Source: Gadus chalcogrammus
Lineage: Eukaryota > Chordata > Actinopteri > Gadiformes > Gadidae
Direction of reading: 5' to 3'
Assembly: GCF_026213295.1 (NCBI RefSeq)
Contig: NC_079422.1
Span: 62,001-126,000 of the forward strand
Length of the DNA stretch: 64,000 nt
Below, in pieces: positions 1 through 11,839 of the stretch. Each line of letters starts with the position of its first letter. The stretch's first letter is position 1. A program made the translations under genes and the position numbers. Below the pieces are notes generated by a model. That model had not been told where the DNA came from, did no database searches, and worked only from the letters and a program-made list of their open reading frames with translations.

Positions 1-674
1 TTTGCCGACCTTTTCGAGATAGCTAGGGATGCTAAAATGTTTACACACATTTCCCGGGTCCCCGTGTACGACATATCCGAGATTTGGAGTTCTAGCCCTG
101 AGAGAAAAAAAGTTTTCCCAAATGGAGTGTCATTTGGACAAAGCCCCTCAGAAGTGTAGCCTGCAAGACCTAATGGTTCAGAATGTGGTGGAAAAACAGT
201 TTTTGAGATAGGAAGGTCCTACCGCCCTGAAATTTTAAAACCTTATTCTAGGGCCTAACTGGGACCTCCGCACCGAAACTTGGCCCGGTCGGACCCCGAG
301 GGCAGGAAGGGGGGGCCTGCCCTCGGGGTCTGACCGGGCCAAGTCTCGGGCAGGAAGGGCCCCCCCTTCCTGCCCTCGGGGTCCGACCGGGCCAAGTTTC
401 GGTGCGGAGGTCCCAGTTAGGCCCTAGAATAAGGTATTAAAATTTCAGGGCGGTAGGACCTTCCTATCTCAAAAACTGTTTTTCCACCACATTCTGAACC
501 ATTAGGCCTTGCAGGCTACACTTCTGAGGGGCTTTGTCCAAATGACACTCCATTTGGGAAAACTTTTTTTCTCTAAGGGCTAGAACTCCAAATCTCGGAT
601 ATGTCGTACACGGGACCCCGGGAAATGTGTGTAAACATTTTAGCATCCCTAGCTATCTCGAAAAGGTCGGCAAA
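1..674. repeat. Near-perfect 317-bp-arm palindrome
   Basis: Base i pairs with base 675-i from the first base to about 317. The arms are 1-317 and 358-674, around a 40-bp spacer that also contains inverted GC-rich copies. The arms translate to the same 60-residue ORF on opposite strands, which is only a by-product of the symmetry. The palindrome abuts the dispersed repeat at 675-1065, whose other copies lie at 18660-19048 and 20255-20690. The left end is cut by the window edge. Confidence 0.9.
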
Positions 675-1065
675 GGGGCGTGACCTCCAACAGTACAGTA
701 AATGTACATAAGACAGAGGTTAGTTTCTAGTCCCCATTTTTTGTGGGATGGAGGTGTACATTTGTGGTTAAAGGTGTGTAGACACAGCTGGCCTGTGGCC
801 ACGTTTTTGAAGTCGGGGGTCAAAAGGTCAAAAGGAGCCGGCACCACGCCGCTTATGAGATAACAAAAAGTTAATGTGTGTTTCTCTCATAACTTTTTGT
901 CATTATTAAAGAGAGGCCTGATTCTCAGATATGCATGTTGGATGGCTAGGGTGTAGGTCTGGGAAGAACTTCAGGCCAAAATCTTGCAAGCGAGCCGCTG
1001 GGTGCAGGTGCAATGAGATGGAGCACTTGCTGAGCCTGGACTTTCATAATCTTCGCTCTGTGAAT
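675..1065 (+). repeat. Dispersed repeat, copy A
   Basis: This stretch is strongly similar to 20260-20660 in the same direction and to 18660-18990 in the opposite direction. It includes the internal duplication GGTCAAAAGGTCAAAAGGAG. A short third fragment of the same unit is at 1848-1882. No long reading frame is shared between copies, so it is probably a non-coding mobile repeat of unknown class. Confidence 0.75.
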
Positions 1066-1202
1066 GTAAAGGATGTTTGGTCGGATGTTACGACGAAGAA
1101 TCATAATGTGAATGGGAATATTCTATAAATCTCTTGATATCATCTTTCGTCTCAACACTTCTGCTGCAGCCACTTAAAGTCTCACTCCGAGAACCTTAAA
1201 AC

Positions 1203-1826
1203 ATGAATCAATCCATTAGAAGTATGAAAATATCTTCCCGGTAGTGCAACAGAGCAAACAAGGTGTCCTTTGACATCTAAGTTTCGAGACGATTGCAACA
1301 GTGCCACACATGATCATATTTGAATATGTTTCGGGGTAGTAATTAGCTGTCGATTTTGGAGGCCTTTATCAATAATGACCAGCTATAGATTTGCTTCCCG
1401 ATGGAGATTTTTGACAAATTACATGTTAATTAGCATCTACACGTTAAGCTGAGTCCAATGAGATCAAGCTCGGCCTCTTGCTACACCGAGATCATGTCCT
1501 AGACCTAGGTGTACCATGTAAAATACATGTTACCATTAGCTAGAGTGTCGTTCTTGGTGTCATTGGACTCAGCTCAACGTGTAGATGCTAAATAACATGT
1601 CATTTGTGACAAATCTTTATCGGGAAGCAAATCAATAGCTGCTCAGTATTGATTAAGGCCTCCAATTTCGACAGCTAATTACTACCATTAAACATGTTCG
1701 AATATGCTTATGTGTGGCACCGTTGCAATCTCCTGGAAGCGTAGATGTTGAAGGACACCTTGTTCGTCCTCTTACGCCACCGGGACGATATTTACATGCT
1801 TCTGATTGACTAATGAATTGATTCAG
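1203..1826. repeat. Foldback element, copy 1
   Basis: Arms of about 300 bp (1203-1510 and 1520-1826) meet at about 1516, near CCTAGACCTAGG. A diverged second copy with the same core arms lies at 20863-21412. Both show the end motif ATATCTTCCCGGT and an internal AAGGTGTCCTTTGACATCTA-like block. It has no coding capacity and looks like a MITE or foldback transposon. Confidence 0.8.
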
Positions 1827-2093
1827 CTATTCCCCCAGAAGTCTGGGGTCAAAAGGTCAAAAGGAGACGGCACCACGCCGGGGTGGATCCAGATCTCGGG
1901 CAACAGCGCAGGGTTGCCAGGTCCTGCAAAAAAACGTGCCCCCCACATACCGTTCTAAATCCACCCAAAATGTCCTAGAAGCATCCCAAATAAAAAATGA
2001 TATTATTGGCCATTTTGGCCAACGTTTTGAAAGTAATAATATTTGAGGGAATATTTTTTTGTTGTTGTTTTAGCAGCGAAATGCACCGTGTGC

Positions 2094-2094
2094 G

Positions 2095-2146
<52 letters not shown>

Positions 2147-2231
2147 TGTGTCTGTGTGTCTGTGCGTGCGTGTGTGTGCTTGTGTGTGCTTGTGTGTGTG
2201 TGTCTGTGCGTGTGCGTGCGTGTGTGTGTGT
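2094..2231 (+). repeat. (GT)n microsatellite with interruptions
   Basis: About 140 bp of GT/GC dinucleotides, pure at first and then interrupted by TCTGTG and CGTG steps. Cys/Val-rich ORFs across it are artefacts of the repeat. Confidence 0.95.
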
Positions 2232-2297
2232 GTATAACACGCTATTTTATGTTGAAATGCGACGTAATCCAGTGTTCACGAAAAGTACACTGTCAAC

Positions 2298-5200
2298 TAG
2301 GGGTGTAAATCTCTCATGAAAAAAACGATCCGATTCGTATCTCGATACATGGTCACGATACGATATAAGAAAAGATGCATGTTGTTAAAAAACGATTCAG
2401 TGCGATTCGATGCGATGCGATGCGATGCGATTCGATGCAGTTCAATAATTGAAAATATTCTGAAAGAGTTCTTTTCATTTGTTCAATGAATATGAACAAA
2501 CATTTTATTGTGAAATTAGTCTGTATGTAGTTTGTCTCACATATACAAAAAAAAAATACATTTCAGTAATGGCACACATTGCAGCCAAATAAATACACCA
2601 TAAGGAAATACAAAAAAATTATATTTAAATATTAAATAAAATAGTAAAATAAAATATATTTTCTATACCCAAAGAAGTCCCTTGTTGATGGATGACAATA
2701 CAAAAATAAAATAAAACAGAGCTAGACCTTGGCCTTTTCTCATATTTAGAATAAATGCTTCTGCAAATTAAGTGCCTCTGCAAATCATACAGACTCAAGA
2801 TAAGGTATCATTATACCAATTAATACATGTGCAACCTTTCACTGAGAACACAAATAGAGCTGCGAACTGTAAGAAAATAGGAAATATCACTGCAAACACG
2901 AAGTAAAGCTGTGAACTGTAAGAAGCAGCAATAGGAAATATCTAATTTTGTTTAAACCAAAACCGCCATCCTGGCCTAGATTATTACTTTAATGTAATGG
3001 CACAAATTGCTGCCAAACACAGCATAAGGAGAAAAAAAAAATATATAAGTAGAACTAATACAATTCTTGTAGGACATTTAGTGTATGCTGATATCCTTTA
3101 GCTACCTCCTAATAATTCATTTGTGCTCGAGTTTTTTAAGATTCTTCTTGAGAAAAATCAATTGATCGGCATGGTCACCCCTAAGTACACTGCGTTGAGA
3201 GGAAACAATATCTCCTGCGGTACTGAAAACTCTTTCTGATGCTACACTTGTAGCTGGTATGCAGAGGTATCTTTTTGCAATATCTGACAACAATGGTAAG
3301 TCGACCTGTGCTCTCCACCACTCCAGTGGATTGCCATTCAGGGGCAAAAGGTTTCTCTCTCTGTACCTCAGGATTTCCTCGCTGACCTTTTCCCTGGAGC
3401 TTCTTGATGGTCTTACCACATATGTTTCTCCAAACAGCTGGTCCAGTGCTGTACTTTTCCTCTTTTTACAAGGAGGACAATCACCTGACATGCAACACAA
3501 TTACAGTATATTAAGCCACTCATTTGGGATTGCCATGATGACAGTTGATAACATTTACCATACCATTAAACATTACTTTAAATGTAGCAGCAGCAGTGTT
3601 AAATGTAAATGCAGAATGCAAAAACGCACCTCTTGGTTCTTCATGGACCTGGACTGGGCTGGACTGGACGGATGTTGGGTCTCTCTGATCTGGCTCTTGA
3701 ATATCACTCGGACTGGGATGGCTCTCCTCTACTTTCTAGTAGTAATAGTACAAAATAACAGGGATGATTATTGATGAGTAACCACTGACTAGGTAGATGT
3801 TTATCATCACAGAAAACAAACATTTTGGATTAACTAGTTGTCTAGTTCAATGCAGTAGCCCATCATTGACTGACACTCAACAATATGACGAGAGGAAAGA
3901 ATAGACAATACTATAACAATAATGCAAAAAATATTGTGTATTTAGACAGTTAATTTGTAAAGGGGAGGGGTAGCTTTAGCTTACCTTATCATGCAGGTTT
4001 GTAGCTTCATCTGTAATGGACAAGAAGATCCTCTCGGTCTCACGGTCACTGAGGAAAGGCAGGGTTTTGAAGCGTGGATCCAAAGCTGATGCAGTACACA
4101 ACAGGTCTTCAATGTTTGTGTACCGCTTAACAAAATCTTCGAGGAACACCTTCTTCATATCCTTAATGAGCCCTGTGTCCTCAGTAGTGGCCTCAAAGTG
4201 ATTCTTTAGTTTTGCTTTGAAGGGGGCAATCAACGAAATTGTGGGCTGCTCATCTTCGCACATAACTGTGGTGATAACTTTGACAGGTGCCATCACTTTC
4301 ACCATGTCCTCAGCATTGCTGAGGTCTCCTTCAGTAAGAGCGCTTACATCTTCTCCTTTTCTGAGCTCCCTTGACATGAGTGTGGCAAAAACTGCCGATT
4401 GTTGCTCCAAAAAACGTTCGAGCATGTCGTGGGAACTGTTCCACCGGGTAGTAACGTCATTGATGAGCTTGTGGGAGGGCAATGCCATTTGCTGTTGTTT
4501 TTGTCGCAGTAGTTCAGCACCCGCTATGTTACGGTGGAAAAATCCAACCACCCTCCTCACTTTCCCAAGCACCTTCGTAGCAGTGGTCACATGCAAGGCC
4601 TTCTGGGCAGCCAGATTTAATGTGTGCGCGAAGCAAAAAAGGTGAGGGGACATCTCGGCCTCTACTCCCGCCACAACCATGTTTCTCGCGTTGTCGGTCA
4701 CCAGTGCTGGGTCTTTATCCTCTATGTTCCACTCAAGACATGCCTCTTTCAATAAAGCCCCGATGTTTTTCCCCGTGTGTGACTCATTGAAGACTCTCGT
4801 CTGTAAAACATAGCTTGCCAACTCCCAATCCAGATTAACATAATGCACGGTTATCGTAATGTATGAATCCGTTGCACGTGATGTCCAGGCATCGGTAGTT
4901 ATTGCCACTCGTTCTGCACTTGAGAGCTTAGCCTTAAGGTCAGTTTTAGTTTTTTTGTACAGCTCGGGTATGCACGTTTCGCTGAAATGCTGTCTGCTTG
5001 GTATCTTGTACCTCGGCTCTAATTCTCTAAGCAGTTCGCGAAATCCGTCATTTTCCGTCAACGACGCTGTATGGCCTTAGGTCCATGGCGATGAAACGAG
5101 CCACACGCATCGTTATTGACTTAGCCCTCGCTGAATTGTAACTCAGTTGTGATTGAGTGAGAAACTGAGTTATAGTGCTGCTGGTGCTGCTGCTGGTCGA

Positions 5201-5751
5201 TGCAGTGCTGGCATCAAGTTCAACATCACTGGCATGGCGTCTCGAGATGTGTGTGCTGAGATTTGTAGTACTGCCAGTGTACTTAATTGCTGCCCTACAT
5301 ATTTTACATACGGCTTCACTTTTATCAAGTTTACCTTCTTTTTTGAAGAAGCCAAATGTCTTCCAAACTTTTGATCGGAGGGTCGATGGCGCATTGAAAA
5401 TGGGTTCGCTGTGGTCAGACATCATTTCACTACAGACTTAATGTCAACATACGTTGCGTTATTCAAAGGGATAGCGGCACGCCTGATAGGCTTATAGTAT
5501 GCGGGCTTTGGCCAATGACAGGCTGTCATTGTTGTGACTGAGCTCAAATGCACCAAGTCAGTGAGTGAGGGTTTCGGATAGCAACTTAACGTAGAGAAAA
5601 ACACTTGTGAATCGGTTCATAGCTTTTAAATCGGGGCACCAACCGATTCGTGTCATTTTAAAACCGATGCGGGACTTCACGCATCGATGTAGTCGTATCT
5701 TACAAGCTAAAAACGGATATCGATACGTATCGGGTTTTTTTTACACCCCTA
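2298..5751 (-). mobile_element. hAT transposon, nearly complete
   Basis: The element is 3454 bp. It begins TAGGGGTGTAAA and ends TTTACACCCCTA, and is flanked by the 8-bp direct repeat CTGTCAAC at 2290-2297 and 5752-5759. An 8-bp duplication and short TAG..CTA termini are hAT hallmarks. The left sub-terminal region holds a run of CGATGCGATG-like repeats, plausibly transposase binding sites. It encodes a three-exon BED/hAT transposase on the minus strand (see 3117-5425). The perfect target duplication suggests a fairly young insertion. Confidence 0.95.
3117..5425 (-). pseudogene. hAT transposase, one frameshift
   Basis: Cut-and-paste transposase of the 2298-5751 element, read on the minus strand. 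Exon 1 (5425-3985) begins MMSDHSEP. It carries a BED zinc finger (CKIC followed by HISRRH, about residues 15-65) and the RNase H-like core with the stretches AITTDAWTS, LVTDNARNM and FCFAHTLNLAA. Exon 2 is 3735-3630 and exon 3 is 3484-3117. Exon 3 ends with the hAT dimerisation motif (TSVASERVFS, then LKKNLKKL). Splice sites are GTAAGC/CTAG and GTGCGT/TCAG. The only defect seen is a net 4-bp insertion near 5050-5058, where a GACGG-type duplication gives a premature stop. Without those 4 bases exon 1 is 479 codons and the whole is about 636 residues, a normal hAT length. Confidence 0.88.
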
Positions 5752-5817
5752 CTGTCAACGTATGCTTTTGGCGACTGGGTTGGCTCTCAGATATACGTGT
5801 TTCTAACAAGATGATAT

Positions 5818-6367
5818 CATTAAAAGTTACATAAAGTAACAGTTTAATAACACAAACGCAGGAAGCACGTGAGCTGCTAGTTTAGCGAAAGCAACCTGAC
5901 GTCGTTGAAACATGCGAGCGAGCCGATCAAATCCTAATTACTATAAAACTAACGATCAGACACAATCACTGACTGAAGATTATGCAAGTAAAAAGTATAT
6001 TTCTCGCTAGAAATGTTATTAGAAACACGTTTAACGGTGAATCGGTCCTAAAATATTGCATTTCCCATTCAGATAATAAAGATTAATAAAGATCATGCAC
6101 ATTCACTGATTGAAGATTATGTAAGGAAAATGTACATTTCTCGCTAGAAAAGTCATTAGAAACGCGTTTAATGGTGTATCTGTCCTAAAATATTGCATTT
6201 CCCATTCAGATAATAAAGATTAATAAAGATCATACACATTCACTGACTGAAGATTATGTAAGGAAAATGTACATTTCTCGCTAGAAATGTCATTAGAAAC
6301 GCGTTTAATGGTGTATCTGTCCTAAAATATTGCATTTCCCATTCAGATAATAAAGATTAATATAAGC
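5818..6367 (+). repeat. Repeat with 137-bp tandem units
   Basis: Three consecutive units begin at about 5954, 6091 and 6228, exactly 137 bp apart. Each contains TTTCTCGCTAGAAA and TTGCATTTCCCATTCAGATA. The same block, with two units and the same leader (TTACATAAAGTAAC), recurs at 31679-32105. A diverged relative lies at about 22150-22340. It has no reading frame and is probably the body of a non-autonomous element. Confidence 0.85.
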
Positions 6368-7160
6368 TACGCCGTGTTCCGGAGCCGCGGGGGATTCTGG
6401 GAATTGGGGTTCTCAGTTGACAAATGGGGCTTTTGTTAACTTGTTTTGTTGTTAGGATTAAGTGGGGTTAATGGGTTCGGGATGTTATGTGGTTGTGTGT
6501 TGTTCTATTAACATTGTTCGTGTGTTCATTATTTTCGACACCGTCACCGAGAGTGACGTGACCATCGTTTCGTGCAGCTGTTCCGTGTTGAAGTCTCGTT
6601 CAATAAAAACCAACTCTCGTTGTCGAGCGTGCCCCCCCCTACAAACGTGTCTCCCCCCCCCTCAACAAACGTGTCCTCCCCCCCCCCCCCCCTTCAACTA
6701 ACGTGTCCCCCCCCCCCCCCCCCCCCCTTCATGGGTCTGATTCGCCGATTTCCCATGCTGATATCCCCGAAGATTCTCGGGCATCTTCGACAATTTGGCT
6801 ATAGATTGTCTCATTACACGCTAAATAATATAATTATAGCCTTGTAGTGACCGTAACATAATTCACCTACAGTATTTCGTTATGTGTTGTTCTTTCAATT
6901 GTGTTGTTGTTTACTGCATGTCATTTACGTTCTTGGTGGTTCAGGGATCGCTGTCCCTAAGGATTACGTGCGTCTCATGACGTCACAGACCATGCTGGAT
7001 TTGTTTACCTTCAGCACGCTTTGTTTTCCGGTTTTCTTTTTTACAAAATAAACGAGTCACACGGCTGTGTGCTCAACGTGCGAAGTTGTGTTCTTAACTT
7101 ATTGCAATTTCCACAGCCTAATTATATATATAGGTTTTGGCATAAACATAACTAGGGTGC
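6368..7160. other. Unannotated stretch with poly-C tracts
   Basis: No supported gene. Poly-C tracts interspersed with AACGTGTC lie at about 6628-6729. The part from 6950 to 7105 has an LTR-like look (AATAAACGAG followed by a T-rich end), but no partner LTR, primer site or target duplication was found. Confidence 0.4.
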
Positions 7161-7420
7161 ACTGTACTATCTGCGCACACCCTTTCTGAAGCCTCTCTCT
7201 CGCTCTCTCTCTCTCTCTGTCCCTCCCGCTCTCTCTTTCTCTCTCTCTCGTACCGTTTTGTGGAGCACGTTAATTGTCTTAGAACACTCCCATTCAGAAT
7301 GCATTGGTTTACATTTCGTTTTGTGTAACACGCAAAAAGTCGGACTATCGTGCTCGGGAACACGCTTCAATAGATTAACGTTCGTGCGCAGGAGCACGCA
7401 ATTGCGTGATACCGGGTTGG
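7160..7420. repeat. (CT)n tract and shared unit
   Basis: A CT-rich tract at about 7188-7252 is followed by a unit containing CGTGCTCGGGAACACG. Related sequence with the same order (CT tract, CTCCCAT, GTGCTCTGGGACAC) occurs twice at 28840-29230, next to the 148-bp satellite. It is a dispersed repeat of unknown class. Confidence 0.6.
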
Positions 7421-7762
7421 TAGTTCACAAAGTGGCCTCACACATGACAAAACCTAACATTATCAAACTTCTTCGCGAACATTTTTAGTTCTCTTGGCAT
7501 GAAAAAATATAATTTAAATCCACAAACAACAAATGTGTAATCCAAGGCATATAAAGACTGGGACCAGAAAATAATTACTTTCTTTCCATTGAAACCCATT
7601 CATATTTTCCGATTTCATCAACCCAGTCTCACTCCCTACTCGTCAAATGTGTGACGCATGGCCAAGGATCCCTGGCGTCAATTCCCGATGGGTACTTTTT
7701 TCGTCGTTCTTCAAACTCAGTCAGAACTATTAAACACCAGAGGATGGGCGGGTTTGGGCAGT

Positions 7763-7764
<2 letters not shown>

Positions 7765-7857
<93 letters not shown>
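7765..7857 (+). repeat. (CA)n microsatellite
   Basis: An uninterrupted CA array of about 93 bp. The flanking sequence to 8230 contains no supported gene. Confidence 0.97.
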
Positions 7858-7859
<2 letters not shown>

Positions 7860-8229
7860 GCATTTCGCTGCTACAACGACAACAAAAAATACTATGGCAG
7901 AATAAAGAATAAATTCATCCATTATCATTCAACTTGAACATTTGTTTTTACAGTATAGAGTGGTGGAGGGATGACGTTTGTTGGCCAACCCGGAAGTGAG
8001 CGTCGCCCTGGGTTCCCTTGACAACAAGCCAACGGGTTTTTCCATTGGATTTTGGATGATTGCAGAACATTTTCTACACAGAACGAAATGTAAACCCATT
8101 CAAAATAAAGGCTCCATGGTCATAATAATTTAAATATAAATAATCTCCTGAGTGTGTAGGGTATGTATTCTATTTTTTTCCAATGGGGCTTCGTACACGT
8201 CACTTGACTGTCATGGTTGCTATGGTGGT

Positions 8230-8539
8230 TTCTATCGACCGCCCCCCTCTAATCCTTACATGCAACCACGCGGCAAAGGAGCTGCCGTCAATTGTGCTGT
8301 TTTGGTCATAAACTAGGGTCCGATGGTTAAAAAATAGACTGATATTCCAAGGTATCCTTAAAAGGCACGTTGGATGTTTTTATTTTCTGCATTTTAGACT
8401 TCATCTATCACCTATTTTTGAAAGCAAAACACCAAGCTCATTGATTTAAGGAGTCAGGGTTATTTGAAACAAATAATTAAATATGTGTGAGAGGTCAGTC
8501 CTCCTGAGTTTGCTTCCTATTTATGTCTAGTGTACACCC
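8230..8539 (+). repeat. Dispersed repeat hit by the LTR element
   Basis: This stretch continues at 18412-18430 once the LTR element is removed. Its reverse complement is at 21418-21690, and a third, diverged copy is at 28430-28590. The junction motif CCCCTACTGTCCACAAGC is interrupted by the LTR element exactly at ACCC. Confidence 0.75.
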
Positions 8540-9001
8540 TGTTACGTATTTTAAGAATCTAAGCTACCCACACATAGACCAAAATGAAGCAGGACCAAAC
8601 ATATAAGCCGTAAATACTATACATAGCCACAAGGGGAGCAAGAGCTTATTGAAGGCTGCTCCAGCCACAGATAGCAGCGCTTTTATATATACGAAGAAGC
8701 CGAAGCCAGTACGGCACCCCCGCCACGCCCACTAGGCCACGCCCACTTGACGGTCTCTACCTGAAGACAAGGGGTGAATAGTGGCCAGAGATTTTCAGCG
8801 ACACCCGCGAAGGGTCACGGGCCTCTGCCCGTGGCCCATAGTAGCCAGAGTTATTATCTCTCACACGTGTTCTACACGATTCCTAGAATTCCCTCCGTAT
8901 AGCTTCACTTACCATGCGGAAACATGCCGACGACTTTATAATAAATGAAGTGAGTTCAAAGCAACCCGGGATTGGACAACTTTCTTCGAGAATATGCAAC
9001 A
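8540..9001 (+). repeat. 5' LTR
   Basis: It starts TGTTACG and ends ATGCAACA. It contains CCACGCCCACTTGACG and a TATA-like TTTTATATATAC at about 8681. A close 3' copy is at 17950-18411. Confidence 0.92.
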
Positions 9002-9002
9002 A

Positions 9003-9020
9003 TTTGGTGACCCGCGACGC
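9003..9020 (+). promoter_or_regulatory. Putative primer-binding site
   Basis: TTTGGTGACCCGCGACGC begins two bases after the 5' LTR, where a tRNA primer site is expected. The related LTR at 33572-33840 is followed by TTTGGTGACCCCGACG. A splice-donor-like GAGGTAAGTA lies about 80 bp further on in both elements. Confidence 0.6.
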
Positions 9021-9341
9021 ATGGAAGAAAGTCCCGAGAATCCCGGCGGGCGCGACGCTAAAACAACTTCAACAGGCCACACACGTCTGAGGTAAGTATA
9101 ACTCATTGTTTTAAAGATTAAATCTGAAATAGGATTGGTTTTAAGAACATTTAGGTGTAAGTTTGTTTTAGCCACCGTCCGGTCGTGCTGCTCCAGAGGC
9201 CTAGACCTCGACTTAACAAGACATTTTACATTCAAGTCTGTTGGTATTTTGTTATTAAAGACGATGAATTATTAAGGTAAAAGACCCCCTGACCCCCTAC
9301 ACACATGAAGTCCCCACCGCCCCCCCTCCAGGCCCCCTATA

Positions 9342-9430
9342 CACGAAGTTAAGCCGAGACCATCATAAGGTAAATGGTGAATGTCTCGAAGTTAAGCCGA
9401 GACCATCATAAGGTAAATGGTGAAAGCGCC
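9342..9430 (+). repeat. 44-bp minisatellite, cluster 1
   Basis: Repeats of GAAGTTAAGCCGAGACCATC with a 43-44-bp period. The same unit forms clusters at 13441-13545 and 15930-16070 inside the same LTR element. Confidence 0.85.
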
Positions 9431-10049
9431 CCCTCTCCCCATCCTTTTGTTTACCTGGGCGCTCCTGGCTGTTTGATAAGGCAATGGTAACCTGCACAAA
9501 GGGACCCCCGGTCTCTCTGTTTCTGTCTCTGTCTCTGTCTGTCTCTGTCTCTGTGTCTGTCTCAGAGGCGTCGTCAGCCCCTTTTTACTGGGGCACGTGC
9601 CCCAGTAAAAGTCTCCAGTGCCCCAGTAAAATTCCATTGATCATTATTAAATTCATCTGCAGAAGCGCCGCTCTCGCTATGGAATCGGCAGGATTCATCA
9701 AGTGCATCTCCTGCTGCCTCGGGAGTCTTCAGTCGAGCCTGCCTCTTACCAGCCAATCAAAAAACGAAAGGGGCTACATAAAAGCCAATCAGAAAATAGC
9801 CCTATTGTATCTGGGTAAGATTTAACGCAACAACCAATGAAAAAAATCAGTTATTTACGGATTCGTCCATGTGACTCTTCTGAAAGTGTGTAAAGTATGA
9901 CCAAGTGTTTCTGTTCAATAGTCTAGATAGAACTTTATCAATCCCCTGTAGGAGAAATTTGTTAATAAAACAATAATGGTAAAAAAAATAAGGAATCTCC
10001 CACTTCCGGCTTCCATGAAAGAGAACCATACTAATTCACGCAATAGCGT

Positions 10050-10316
10050 TGATGCAAATCTAGCATTAAAGGTTAATTTAAGGAAGTTCTCTCCAGTCAC
10101 GCTGAAACTAGTTTGCTAGTAGTAGCGCTTTAATTTGCAGTGTAAGAGAATTCTGAGAAATCTGAATGCTGACAAAATTCTCAGAATTCTGACACTGCAA
10201 TTTATTTGCACGCTACGACTAGTGAACTACTTTAAAAAAAACTTGACACTGCGACCAGGCGACAAATGACTGGTGAGAACCTTCTTAAATGAACCTTTAA
10301 TGCTGGATTTAATTAT
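10050..10316. repeat. Imperfect foldback
   Basis: AGCATTAAAGGTT on the left matches AACCTTTAATGCT-type sequence on the right, and CAGTGTAAGAGAATTCTGA matches TCAGAATTCTGACACTG. The centre is near 10185. It has no coding capacity. Confidence 0.65.
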
Positions 10317-10982
10317 CAGAATTCGGATTTTATCCAAGTATTCTGACTTTATTATCAGAATGCTGAATTTTATCTCACAATTCAGAGTTTATTAGCCTAT
10401 TCGAATTCTGAATTAAAATTATTGTGATGAATAATCTACATTTGTACAGTCGATGTGCAGCACTTTAATTCCCGTCAACTTTGTTTTCTAACACCAGCAT
10501 TTCCACAACTATGCTCATGTTCGTGACTGCTATACAAAACCATTTATAGTGCATCTATTTTTCTGCTGGGTAGTGATAGTCGCCCTAAATGCAGCTTTAA
10601 TTTGGGCTCTGATTCTGAATAAATGCCGCTGCTGAACTGTGTGAATAAATAAAGGGAACTGAAATCTAAAGAAGACACGTGGTTTTGATGTACCGTGAAT
10701 TCCAGCTGAAAGTGGAACAATTGCTGCCATCAGGGGAAATTAATGTAACCTAGGCATATTGTAAGTAGCTTTCAATTCCTTGTTTTTTTGTTAATCATGT
10801 TTCGTTGGAAACCACGGGAGCTGGAAACAGCCCAGAGTAAGTCATCTCCTTTTTTAACGTTACATCAAATTCACAACTTGTTTGACACAAACAATGACAA
10901 CTTGATTGCTGTTAAAGAATGTTGCCCACATAATTAGCACCAGTTTTTCAATACTGAGCGTCTGTAGCCTGTAGTTTTATAG

Positions 10983-11015
<33 letters not shown>

Positions 11016-11032
11016 ACACACACACACACACC
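10983..11032 (+). repeat. (CA)n microsatellite
   Basis: A short CA array with one GACA interruption, inside the 9563-13392 hAT element. Confidence 0.9.
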
Positions 11033-11189
11033 ATGCGTGCACGCACACACGCGGAAAATGAATAATGAATGAAAAATTGTCTGTCTTCAAAACTTGAGGA
11101 AGTTTTAGTGGACAAAAACTTCCTTAACACAAAAAAGGAAATTATGGATATACAGGGTGTTTTTAACATATATGGATCCAACAATGTTC

Positions 11190-11444
11190 CCAACACTGAC
11201 ACAGATAATTCAGATCATTGCACTCACAATTCCTGTAAACAGTTGTAGTTGTGAGCGATCTTTCAGTGTGTCGAGAAGGCTCCACACCTGGCTTAGGTCA
11301 ACCATGGGGCAAGGAAGGCTTCACCAACTTTCTCTTTTGTCCATTGAAAAGGAGCAACTATGCAAAGTGAGTCAAAGCCACGTTATTGACCGCTTTGCCA
11401 CCATGAAGGCGCGGCGATACAGCTTAATAGTGAAAAAATAATCA
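11190..11444 (+). pseudogene. C-terminal hAT transposase remnant
   Basis: The plus-strand frame contains CSCERSFSVSRRLHTWLRST, the hAT C-terminal dimerisation motif in the form seen in ZMYM1- and ZNF862-like transposases. It is followed by a basic tail and stop. The BED or TTF finger and the catalytic core are not present upstream, so this is only the last exon of a deleted transposase. It belongs to the element at 9563-13392. Confidence 0.75.
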
Positions 11445-11839
11445 TTAAAAAAGGCTCTATGCAGTAGTGTATGGCCTTATTTAGTTTAATTTAAGAGCTT
11501 TGATGGTTCTATAACATTTTCCAGGTTGATTGGTGGCAATGAGCCACCTCACCTTAAGTCAGAAATTCTATTAGTTTTAAACCTTGTTTCTTGCCTTTTT
11601 AGTACATGTCGTTCTGGCAAAATTATGCTGTTTCCACACAGCTTCTAAATAAATATAGATGTGTAGACTTCTCCTGATAAAGAGGTGAAGGTCATAAAGA
11701 GACTTTTTGTTTATTTGTCAGTTACCTTATTTGTAAATCTTTGAGATGTGTATGTGTTTAAATAAATATAATTGTACGGTACTCATGAATCCATCTTTGC
11801 GTCTTTACCTTTACCAGTGCTTTAATATAGCCTACAGTA

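Noticed and set aside
1997..2319. Cys/Val-rich ORFs
   Set aside because: They are translations of the (GT)n array in three frames.
6950..7105. Solo LTR
   Set aside because: AATAAA and a T-rich end are suggestive, but no TG..CA borders, partner or target duplication could be found.
7629..7928. His/Thr- and Cys/Val-rich ORFs
   Set aside because: They are translations of the (CA)n array.
9342..9430. Possible 5S rRNA-derived sequence (GAAGTTAAGC)
   Set aside because: Only a short phrase resembles 5S rRNA; the internal promoter boxes are absent and the unit is a minisatellite.
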